Positions 1 to 4,619 of a DNA stretch of 7,462 nt are shown piece after piece. The position numbers and the translations under genes are program-made. Under the pieces are notes generated by a model that was given only the letters and a program-made list of their open reading frames with translations, ran no database searches and had not been told where the DNA came from. The stretch covers positions 1 through 7,462 of the forward strand of contig CALAYR010000181.1 of assembly GCA_937894805.1 (NCBI GenBank), in the 5' to 3' direction. Source of the DNA: an uncultured Acidimicrobiaceae bacterium (GTDB lineage Bacteria; Actinomycetota; Acidimicrobiia; Acidimicrobiales; RAAP-2). Position 1 is the first letter of the stretch, and every line of letters starts with the position of its first letter.

Positions 1-321
1 ATTGGTCTCGGTCACAAGATTCGCGCCTACGCCCTGCAAGAAGAGGGGCACGACACCGTTGATGCCAACCTCGAACAGGGTCTACCCGTGGACTCTCGCG
101 AGTACGGCATTGGCGCACAAATCCTCGTCGACCTCGGTATTGGCGACTTGCGAATCATGACCAACAACCCCGCTAAGTACGGCGGACTCGACGGATTCGG
201 CCTCAATATCGTGGAACGCGTCGCGATTGAGTCGATTCCGACTGAGCACAACATCAACTACTTACGTACCAAGCGGGAACGTATGGGTCACTTCTTGGAG
301 AATCTCGATGACAAGCAGTAA
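1..321 (+). CDS. ribA: GTP cyclohydrolase II, C-terminal part (5'-truncated by window edge)
   Basis: GTP cyclohydrolase II opens the GTP ring to give the pyrimidine precursor of riboflavin in the cytoplasm. Only the last 106 codons are present; the frame is open to the left edge, so the start and the zinc-binding cysteines lie outside. What is visible matches the family's C-terminal part: IGLGHKIRAYALQE at the edge, the DSREYGIGAQIL block near residues 31-42, the substrate-binding TNNPAKY motif at 54-60, GLDGFGLNIVERV after it, and the typical ending YLRTKRERMGHFL. Many actinobacteria carry this domain fused behind DHBP synthase (RibB) as RibBA; that cannot be decided here. The stop codon lies inside ribH (14-bp overlap), which supports a riboflavin operon with coupled translation. 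Identity is secure; mono- or bifunctional nature is unknown. Confidence 0.95.
   Translation: MGLGHKIRAYALQEEGHDTVDANLEQGLPVDSREYGIGAQILVDLGIGDLRIMTNNPAKYGGLDGFGLNIVERVAIESIPTEHNINYLRTKRERMGHFLENLDDKQ
297..300 (+). promoter_or_regulatory. Ribosome binding site of ribH
   Basis: GGAG lies seven bases before ATG 308 and within the ribA coding sequence. It decides the ribH start in favour of ATG 308: the frame stays open further upstream, but those codons are out-of-frame ribA sequence and have no counterpart in lumazine synthases. Confidence 0.6.
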
Positions 322-847
322 GGACACGGAACTCGATCTCGCAGTTGCGCAAGCGGAGTCCGCTCGCGCTGGCGAAGTGCTCAACGGTCCACATCAAGGC
401 CAAGGTCTTCGTATCGCTTTTGCCTGTGGCAAGTTCAACGGCGGCATCACGACACGACTCCTCAAGGCCGCACTCGATGCGCTCGAGGAAGCAGGTGTCG
501 CCAAGGCCGACATATCAATCGCCTGGGCTCCTGGAGCCTTTGAACTCCCGCTCCTCGCCAAGGCCTACGCCACCGCCTCTCGTCCTTACGACGCCGTCAT
601 TACGCTCGGCGCCGTTATTCGCGGTGACACCGGGCACTACGACGTGGTCGCTGGCGAGTGCGCCCGTGGTGTCCAGGATGTCCAGCTGGCTACCGGCGTT
701 CCGGTGATTTTTGGCGTGCTGACAACCGACACTATTGAGCAGGCACTCGTTCGTTCGTTGCCGGACGAAACCAACAAGGCCCGCGAATCGGCCCACACGG
801 CTCTTGAGATGGCCAACGTGCTGCGGAGTGGCTCGCTCGGCGCATGA
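308..847 (+). CDS. ribH: 6,7-dimethyl-8-ribityllumazine synthase
   Basis: Lumazine synthase condenses 5-amino-6-ribitylamino-uracil with dihydroxybutanone phosphate to give the direct riboflavin precursor, normally as a pentameric or icosahedral cytoplasmic assembly. The 179-residue product has the family blocks in order: RIAFACGKFNGGIT (35-48), WAPGAFELPLLAK (73-85), the loop GAVIRGDTGHYD (101-112) with the catalytic-type histidine at 110, and GVPVIFGVLTTDTIEQAL (130-147). NKARESAHTALEMANV (156-171) stands where many homologues read NKG-EAA, a mild variation. About 30 N-terminal residues before the first strand form a polar extension, slightly longer than usual. ATG 308 is chosen because GGAG precedes it by seven bases and it overlaps the ribA end by only 14 bp. 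The stop overlaps the next ATG (ATGA), so the three genes are probably co-translated. Confidence 0.97.
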   Translation: MTSSKDTELDLAVAQAESARAGEVLNGPHQGQGLRIAFACGKFNGGITTRLLKAALDALEEAGVAKADISIAWAPGAFELPLLAKAYATASRPYDAVITLGAVIRGDTGHYDVVAGECARGVQDVQLATGVPVIFGVLTTDTIEQALVRSLPDETNKARESAHTALEMANVLRSGSLGA

Positions 848-1056
848 GCACGATCGCGGGAACCGTTACGGCCTTTGACGGCCAGCGCGGCGATGGCTGG
901 ATCACTTCTGAACAGGGCGTGAAGTTCTACTTCCACTGCGTGGCGATTGGCGATGGAACGCGATCGATTGCAGTTGGCGCGAGCGTGACCGCAACCCGTC
1001 GGGTGGGACTTTTGGGCCGCGATGAGGCCGTAAACGTTTATTCGGTCGGTATCTGA
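844..1056 (+). CDS. Small divergent cold-shock-domain protein
   Basis: A 70-residue protein that reads as one OB-fold cold-shock domain. GTVTAFDGQRGDGWI (6-20) corresponds to the first strands and a degenerate RNP1 (canonical KGFGFI). KFYFHCVAIGDGTRSI (27-42) corresponds to RNP2, with FYFHC in place of VFVHF followed by an AI-DG-R pattern. It ends with a GRDEAVNV strand (58-65). Canonical RNP1 aromatics are missing, so nucleic-acid binding may differ from CspA; I recall similar short proteins in actinobacteria, but the role is unknown. The start ATG overlaps the ribH stop as ATGA and the nearest purine-rich site, GGAG at 825-828, is 15 bases away, so translation probably depends on coupling. 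The last 19 bp overlap the opposing gene. An RNA or DNA chaperone role is inference. Confidence 0.85.
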   Translation: MSTIAGTVTAFDGQRGDGWITSEQGVKFYFHCVAIGDGTRSIAVGASVTATRRVGLLGRDEAVNVYSVGI

Positions 1057-1352
1057 CCGCTCGAGGCCCGCACGAAGGCCATCTGAATCTGGGTGAGGGC
1101 TTCACGGATTAACTCTGACGGCTGACCCAATCGAGTCCCGGTGGCGTCAACCACGCCACCAACGGCGTCAATCAGGAGCTGAGCTTCAGCCAGGCGTGGG
1201 GGATCGTCAGCCAGGTGAATAGTGGCCAATTGCAGCATGTGGTAGAGGTGGTTGCAAACCACGACGTCGACGGGGGCCTCCCGCAAGGCTCTCAAATCCT
1301 CATCGCTGAGCATTTCGGGGGAATCTTCGTCGTATTCGAACTCGTCTGACAT
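1038..1352 (-). CDS. DUF1844-like small protein, divergent from infC
   Basis: A 104-residue soluble protein. An acidic N terminus (MSDEFEYDEDSPEMLSDEDL) is followed by a helical core: APVDVVVCNHLYHMLQLATI (26-45), HLADDPPRLAEAQLLIDAVG (46-65) and SELIREALTQIQMAFVRA (79-96). The pattern of a helix rich in leucine and alanine, then LAEAQLLID, then a C-terminal helix ending in AFVR, resembles DUF1844 proteins. These are of unknown function and, as I recall, often lie next to infC in actinobacteria. ATG 1352 is preferred over GTG 1379: the nine extra residues look unrelated, and a TANNNT box sits seven bases before ATG 1352. The 3' end overlaps the cold-shock-like gene tail to tail. The family call is from pattern memory only. 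Confidence 0.75.
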   Translation of the reverse strand: MSDEFEYDEDSPEMLSDEDLRALREAPVDVVVCNHLYHMLQLATIHLADDPPRLAEAQLLIDAVGGVVDATGTRLGQPSELIREALTQIQMAFVRASSGQIPTE

Positions 1353-1359
1353 GCCTGCT

Positions 1360-1365
1360 AACCTA
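1360..1365 (-). promoter_or_regulatory. Candidate -10 box for a leaderless DUF1844 mRNA
   Basis: On the minus strand TAGGTT lies exactly seven bases before ATG 1352. TANNNT followed by about seven bases and the start codon is the arrangement expected when transcription begins at the A of ATG, a common mode in actinobacteria. No convincing -35 is seen, and the only SD-like element is a weak AGG. The match is short, so chance cannot be excluded. Confidence 0.35.
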
Positions 1366-1374
1366 ATCGGGCAG

Positions 1375-1403
1375 TTCACAGCAAGTGGAGCTACTCGTTA
1401 GAT
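1375..1403 (+). promoter_or_regulatory. Weak candidate promoter for infC
   Basis: TTCACA (1375-1380, five of six to the -35 consensus) and TTAGAT (1398-1403, poor -10, three of six) are separated by 17 bases. They would place the RNA start near 1410, at the foot of the first leader hairpin. The poor -10 makes this tentative; the divergent gene arrangement requires a promoter somewhere in 1353-1500. Confidence 0.25.
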
Positions 1404-1408
1404 CCCAC

Positions 1409-1430
1409 CTGGCCACTTCAAGTGCGCCAG
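1409..1430 (+). promoter_or_regulatory. infC leader hairpin 1
   Basis: CTGGCCACT pairs with AGTG-C-GCCAG in the RNA: nine base pairs with one bulged C (1425) and a TCA loop (1418-1420). It is the first of three successive stem-loops between the divergent start region and the infC ribosome binding site. No T-run follows it. Confidence 0.4.
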
Positions 1431-1438
1431 TGTCGATA

Positions 1439-1451
1439 CGAACAATGTTCG
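1439..1451 (+). promoter_or_regulatory. infC leader hairpin 2
   Basis: CGAAC and GTTCG form a perfect five-bp stem around an AAT loop. It contains the in-frame ATG at 1445, an alternative infC start with no upstream SD, so that ATG would be partly masked in the RNA. Confidence 0.3.
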
Positions 1452-1466
1452 CCTCGCTTGCCGTGG

Positions 1467-1483
1467 CGTCGCCGTCGGCGACG
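1467..1483 (+). promoter_or_regulatory. infC leader hairpin 3
   Basis: CGTCGCC and GGCGACG form a perfect seven-bp GC-rich stem around GTC, extendable by two G-T pairs at the base. It ends nine bases before the infC Shine-Dalgarno. No T-tract follows, so it does not look like an intrinsic terminator; a role in access to the ribosome site is possible. Confidence 0.4.
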
Positions 1484-1492
1484 TTCGAGTGC

Positions 1493-1498
1493 AAGGAG
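1493..1498 (+). promoter_or_regulatory. Strong Shine-Dalgarno of infC deciding a non-ATG start
   Basis: AAGGAG is the strongest ribosome binding site in this region. It stands six bases before in-frame ATC 1505 and three bases before in-frame ATT 1502. No ATG, GTG or TTG in frame lies at a suitable distance downstream. This points to a rare AUC or AUU start, as known for infC. Confidence 0.65.
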
Positions 1499-1504
1499 AG
1501 AATT

Positions 1505-2140
1505 ATCGCCGCACCTACCACCGACCACCGCGTCAACGAACGCATCCGGGTCGAAACGATTCGTCTGATTGACCACGAAGGCAATCAGCACGGCATTACT
1601 ACTGTCCGCGAGGCCCTAGTAATGGCCCGCAACCTGGACTTAGACCTGGTGGAGATTGCTCCAACAGCTAATCCGCCAGTTTGCCGAATCATGGACTACG
1701 GAAAGTTCAAGTTTGACGAGGCGCAAAAGGCCAAGGAGTCGCGTCGTAAGAGCGTCAACGTTGGACTCAAGGAGATGAAGTACCGTCCCAAAATTGGAAA
1801 CGGCGACTTTGACACTAAGACCCGCCTCGTTGAGAAGTTCTTGGCCGAAGGTCACAAGGTGAAAATCACGATTATGTTCCGCGGTCGAGAGATCGCCCAC
1901 CCCGAACTCGGTGCTTTGATCTTGGATCGAATCATTGAGCGCGTAGAGGGCAAGGGTCGCGTCGAGGCAGCCGCCAAGAGCGAAGGACGCAACATGATCA
2001 TGGTTTTGGGCCCCGATAAAAAGGGCAAGCCCAAGTCGGCCGAAGCCGGAGACTCTCCGGAGACTCCAACCCCCGCAGTAGTGACCAAATCAGCAGCAGT
2101 GACTGAAACAGCAGTAGTGACCGAAACAGAAGAGAGTTAA
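1505..2140 (+). CDS. infC: Translation initiation factor IF-3
   Basis: IF3 binds the 30S subunit, prevents premature 50S joining and checks the initiator tRNA and start codon. The product (about 211 residues) has the N-domain HRVNERIRVETIRLIDHEG, the VREALVMARNLDLDLVEIAP helix and NPPVCRIMDYGKFKFDEAQK. The linker and C-domain follow: KEMKYRPKIGNGDFDTKTR, KVKITIMFRGREIAHPELG and KSEGRNMIMVLGPDKKGK. The last 40 or so residues form a repetitive, mainly acidic and threonine-rich tail. I choose ATC 1505 (ATT 1502 nearly as good) because AAGGAG precedes it, the extra upstream residues lack family similarity, and IF3 genes typically use such starts for autoregulation. GTG 1385 and ATG 1445 are in frame but lack an SD. 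rpmI begins two bases after the stop. Confidence 0.96.
   Translation: MAAPTTDHRVNERIRVETIRLIDHEGNQHGITTVREALVMARNLDLDLVEIAPTANPPVCRIMDYGKFKFDEAQKAKESRRKSVNVGLKEMKYRPKIGNGDFDTKTRLVEKFLAEGHKVKITIMFRGREIAHPELGALILDRIIERVEGKGRVEAAAKSEGRNMIMVLGPDKKGKPKSAEAGDSPETPTPAVVTKSAAVTETAVVTETEES
2046..2067 (+). repeat. Two 11-bp direct repeats in infC tail
   Basis: CCGGAGACTCT is followed directly by CCGGAGACTCC, differing only in the last base. The period is not a multiple of three, so the two copies encode different residues; this suggests slippage in a region of low constraint. Confidence 0.6.
2075..2128 (+). repeat. Three tandem 18-bp repeats in infC tail
   Basis: Three adjacent in-frame units of 18 bp encode AVVTKS, AAVTET and AVVTET. 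The units differ at a few bases each; the first and third share GCAGTAGTGACC. Codons such as GCA, GTA and ACA are frequent here, unlike the C- and G-ending codons of the neighbouring genes. The repeat sits at the very end of IF3, just before the rpmI start, and probably arose by replication slippage. Confidence 0.8.
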
Positions 2141-2142
2141 TA

Positions 2143-2337
2143 ATGCCAAAGATGAAGACTGACAGTGGCGCTAAGAAGCGCATCAAGGTGACCTCAACGG
2201 GCAAGCTCCGCCGCCGTAAGGCATTCCGCGGACACTTGCTCGAGAGCAAGTCGTCGGTGCGTACGCGCCGACTGGGCCGTGAGGCCGATGTCTCGCCAGG
2301 ACAGGCGAAGAACATCAAGAAGTTGATGGGTCTGTAG
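2143..2337 (+). CDS. rpmI: 50S ribosomal protein L35
   Basis: A 64-residue strongly basic protein of the usual L35 length. It starts MPKMKTDSGAKKRIKVTSTG, carries the LRRRKAFRGHLLESKSS block at 23-39, and ends NIKKLMGL. It is a structural protein of the large ribosomal subunit. The ATG follows the infC stop by two bases, and GAGAG (2132-2136) inside the infC tail serves as its ribosome site at six bases. The order infC-rpmI-rplT is one of the most conserved operons in bacteria, which supports co-transcription. Confidence 0.98.
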   Translation: MPKMKTDSGAKKRIKVTSTGKLRRRKAFRGHLLESKSSVRTRRLGREADVSPGQAKNIKKLMGL

Positions 2338-2363
2338 GAACGAAAAGGTAGAGGAGAAACACC

Positions 2364-2723
2364 ATGGCACGCGTAAAAAGAGCAGTTCACGCTAAGAAGC
2401 ACCACAAGGCCGTACTGGAGTCAGCGAAGGGTTACTACGGCGACCGTAGCCGTACCTTCCGTGCCGCCAACCAGGCCGTACAGCACGCAGGCGTTTACGC
2501 CTTCCGTGACCGTCGCGCACGTAAGGGCGAAATGCGTCGACTCTGGATCCAGCGCATTAACGCTGCGACCCGTGAGCACGACATGAGCTACAGCCGCTTC
2601 ATTGCGGGTCTGAATGCCGCCGGTATTGAAGTAGACCGTCGTTTGTTGGCCGAATTGGCCGTCACCGACAGCGCCGCTTTCGGCGCAATCGTGGAGCAGG
2701 CTTCGGCCGCCCTCGCTAAGTAG
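2364..2723 (+). CDS. rplT: 50S ribosomal protein L20
   Basis: A 119-residue basic protein of normal L20 length. L20 binds 23S rRNA early in 50S assembly and in several bacteria represses its own operon by binding mRNA. Family blocks: MARVKRAVHAKKHHKAVL at the start, AKGYYGDRSRTFRAANQAV (21-39), FRDRRARKGEMRRLWIQRIN (47-66), SYSRFIAGLNAAGIEVDRR (75-93) and LLAELAV just after. GAGGAG (2351-2356) stands seven bases before the ATG. A long RNA hairpin begins ten bases after the stop codon. The following methyltransferase gene is in the same frame, separated by a single TAG. Confidence 0.98.
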   Translation: MARVKRAVHAKKHHKAVLESAKGYYGDRSRTFRAANQAVQHAGVYAFRDRRARKGEMRRLWIQRINAATREHDMSYSRFIAGLNAAGIEVDRRLLAELAVTDSAAFGAIVEQASAALAK

Positions 2724-2733
2724 GTCATCATCG

Positions 2734-2779
2734 AACCGCTGGGGTCGACGCATCAAAAGATTCGTCGGCTCCGGCGGTT
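2734..2779 (+). promoter_or_regulatory. 17-bp RNA stem-loop after rplT, overlapping the trmH 5' region
   Basis: Bases 2734-2750 pair without interruption with 2763-2779 (14 Watson-Crick and 3 G-U pairs), closing a 12-base loop with an A-rich centre (2751-2762). The outer part is AACCGC with GCGGTT, the inner part CGACG with CGTCG. It starts ten bases after the rplT stop and ends at TTG 2778. No T-run follows, so it is not a classical intrinsic terminator. It might protect the upstream mRNA 3' end, be an RNase III site, or control translation of the downstream gene. The pairing is seen directly; any function is inferred. Confidence 0.6.
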
Positions 2780-3524
2780 GGTGACCAAGCGCTCCCTTCG
2801 TTGGAGTGAAGGTGTCTGTGTCCTCGAGGGACCAGACCTGATAGAAGCCGCCCTCGCGGCCGGCATCGAATTTGAGGGTGTCTACGTCGCGAACGAAGCG
2901 ACATCCAAGTTTCTGACGCTCGTTACGAGGCTCGAAGATGCCGGCGTCCGAGTCTTCTCGTTGGAGTCTGGGGTCATCGAAAAGATCGCCGACGCCACTA
3001 CGCCTCAGCCAATCATCGCCTCCATCCGCATGCCTGTGGCGCACCTCGAAGATATCGAGCCGGCGGGGACTGTAATTGTCCTCCACGAGGTGCGAGATCC
3101 CGGCAACGTGGGAACAATTATTCGCTCGGCCGACGCTTCAGGCGCTTCTGCCGTCGTTCTAACTGGTCATAGCGTCGACCCCTTTAACCCCAAGACCCTG
3201 CGAGCCACCGCCGGGTCAATCTTTCACCTACCCGTTGTCTTGTGCGAATCGCTGGAAGAGGTTCTCGCATGGTTCCACCGAGGGGGAGGCGTTTCGTATG
3301 CGACTGTGGTGCGTGGCGGTGAGAATCTCGACGAGATAGCGCTGCCCGCCAACCATCTCTTCGTGCTCGGCAATGAAGCCGAAGGTCTTAGTGAAACCGA
3401 AAGTGCACTGGCAACCTACGGGGTAACAATCCCCATGAGCGGCAAAGCCGAGTCTCTCAATGTCTCGATTGCGGCGGCGCTCACCCTCTTTGCCGGACAA
3501 CGCGCACGTCACCGAGTGCGCTAG
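2778..3524 (+). CDS. SpoU/TrmH-family RNA 2'-O-ribose methyltransferase
   Basis: A SPOUT-fold enzyme that transfers a methyl group from S-adenosylmethionine to a ribose 2'-OH of rRNA or tRNA. All three SpoU motifs are present (residues from TTG 2778): motif 1 DPGNVGTIIRSADASG (107-122), motif 2 LGNEAEGL (197-204) and motif 3 IPMSGKAESLNVSIAAAL (218-235). The substrate-binding-type N domain includes EGPDLIEAALAAG at 17-29. The position after rplT and before pheS matches the gene called tsnR in mycobacteria; the target RNA cannot be told from sequence. TTG 2778 and GTG 2781 lack a good ribosome site. The in-frame codons upstream encode GSTHQKIRRLRRLVTKRS, which resembles the normal N terminus of the family, so the true start may be ATC 2727/2730 or CTG 2739. 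The function is secure, the start is not. Confidence 0.92.
   Translation: MVTKRSLRWSEGVCVLEGPDLIEAALAAGIEFEGVYVANEATSKFLTLVTRLEDAGVRVFSLESGVIEKIADATTPQPIIASIRMPVAHLEDIEPAGTVIVLHEVRDPGNVGTIIRSADASGASAVVLTGHSVDPFNPKTLRATAGSIFHLPVVLCESLEEVLAWFHRGGGVSYATVVRGGENLDEIALPANHLFVLGNEAEGLSETESALATYGVTIPMSGKAESLNVSIAAALTLFAGQRARHRVR
3502..3521 (+). other. Short stem-loop at the trmH stop codon
   Basis: GCGCAC (3502-3507) and GTGCGC (3516-3521) form a perfect six-bp stem with an eight-base loop, ending just before the last two coding bases of the stop region. No T-run follows. It lies upstream of the possible pheS -10 and might be a weak processing or pause site, or chance in GC-rich coding sequence. Confidence 0.25.
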
Positions 3525-3535
3525 GGCCTTGCCTC

Positions 3536-3541
3536 TAACAT
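3536..3541 (+). promoter_or_regulatory. Candidate -10 box for a leaderless pheS transcript
   Basis: TAACAT (four of six to TATAAT, fitting TANNNT) stands exactly seven bases before ATG 3549. That spacing would put the RNA start on the A of the start codon. pheS has no visible Shine-Dalgarno (the bases before it are TTGACCTC), which fits leaderless translation. No clear -35 is present. Confidence 0.4.
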
Positions 3542-3548
3542 TGACCTC

Positions 3549-4619
3549 ATGAACAGCCCGCTTGATCAACTCGAATCGCTGGTGGCCGAAGCCATAGCGA
3601 GCGCCGAGGCGGCGGTGCGTGCCGAGGATCTGCGGCAGGCCGAACCTCTCCTGATCGGCAAGCGTTCACCCTTTGTCAACCTGCAAAAGACCCTGGGTGG
3701 CCTCGAGCCCGAAGAGCGCAAGAGTGCTGGCGCCAAGCTCCAAGAGGCTCGCCGTCGGGTTGAAGAAGTTTTCGCATCACGGTTAACCGTTCTCGAGGCG
3801 GCGGAGAAGTCGGCACGGTATGAAGCTGACCGCCTGGTGCTCGGTGACGTGGTGGCCAGTCGCGTTCAACTACCTCTCTCGGCCGGACACCCCGGTGTCG
3901 TAGCGATTACTCAGCAATCACTCGAAGACGTCTTTGTGGGAATGGGCTTTACCGTCGCTGAAGGTCCAGAAATTGAAACTGACTGGTACAACTTCGAAGC
4001 GCTCAATATCCCTCCGGCGCACCCCGCTCGTGGCATGTGGGATACCTTCTATCTCGATCTGGGAGAGCCCGAGACTGTGCTTCTGCGGACGCACACCTCA
4101 CCGACGCAGATTCACTTAATGGAAGCCGCGGTCGCCGCTGGGACTCTGCCAATTCACGCCGTCATGCCCGGTCGTTGCTTTCGCCGTGACACGCCGGATG
4201 CCCGCCACCTGGCGGCCTTTCACCAGATTGAAGGGCTCGTTGTTGACCGGGGAATCACCTTCGCCGACCTCGCTGGCGTTATCGAGACTTTTACCAAGGC
4301 GTACTTCGGTCCCGACATCGCGTCACGACTCCGGCCGGCCTATTTCCCCTTTACTGAGCCGTCAGCTGAATTTGAAATTACCTGCACAATCTGTCGTGGC
4401 TCTGGTTGTCGCACCTGCTCGCACACGGGTTGGATCGAACTCGGTGGTTGCGGAATGGTAGATCCTGCCGTCTTTGCGGCAGTGGGGATTGACCCTGACG
4501 AATTCAGCGGTTTTGCCTTTGGCTTCGGCATTGACCGATGCGCCCAGATGCGTCACCAGATTGCTGACATGCGCGCACTGACCGACAATGACATCCGCTT
4601 TCTAAGGCAGTTCTCATGA
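3549..4619 (+). CDS. pheS: Phenylalanyl-tRNA synthetase alpha subunit
   Basis: The catalytic subunit of the heterotetrameric class II enzyme that charges tRNA-Phe. The 356-residue product has the usual length. An N-terminal helical arm (about 1-100, rich in A, E, R, L) is the tRNA-binding coiled coil. The catalytic domain includes GFTVAEGPEIETDWYNFEAL (133-152), LRTHTSPTQIH (179-189), motif 2 GRCFRRDTPDARHLAAFHQI (208-227), the phenylalanine-pocket region YFPFTEPSAEFEI (265-277) and motif 3 GFAFGFGIDR (321-330). Four cysteines, C279-x2-C282-x4-C287-x2-C290, precede TGWIELGGCGMV; this cysteine arrangement is seen in many bacterial PheS. It lies 24 bases after the methyltransferase stop. ATG 3549 is the only fitting start and has no SD. 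The stop overlaps pheT. Confidence 0.98.
   Translation: MNSPLDQLESLVAEAIASAEAAVRAEDLRQAEPLLIGKRSPFVNLQKTLGGLEPEERKSAGAKLQEARRRVEEVFASRLTVLEAAEKSARYEADRLVLGDVVASRVQLPLSAGHPGVVAITQQSLEDVFVGMGFTVAEGPEIETDWYNFEALNIPPAHPARGMWDTFYLDLGEPETVLLRTHTSPTQIHLMEAAVAAGTLPIHAVMPGRCFRRDTPDARHLAAFHQIEGLVVDRGITFADLAGVIETFTKAYFGPDIASRLRPAYFPFTEPSAEFEITCTICRGSGCRTCSHTGWIELGGCGMVDPAVFAAVGIDPDEFSGFAFGFGIDRCAQMRHQIADMRALTDNDIRFLRQFS

Noticed and set aside
1385..1504. In-frame N-terminal extension of IF3 from GTG 1385 or ATG 1445
   Set aside because: The residues have no resemblance to IF3, neither start has an SD, and the region holds hairpins and the strong SD that fits ATC 1505.
2421..3086. A 221-codon open frame on the minus strand across rplT and the methyltransferase gene
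   Set aside because: It lies antisense to two clearly conserved genes, has no recognisable domain and no ribosome site, and long antisense frames are common in GC-rich coding DNA.
3502..3541. Intrinsic terminator between the methyltransferase gene and pheS
   Set aside because: The six-bp stem is not followed by a T-tract; kept only as a low-confidence stem-loop.
4186..4461. A 91-codon alternative frame inside pheS
   Set aside because: A shadow of the pheS frame with no ribosome site and no recognisable protein pattern.
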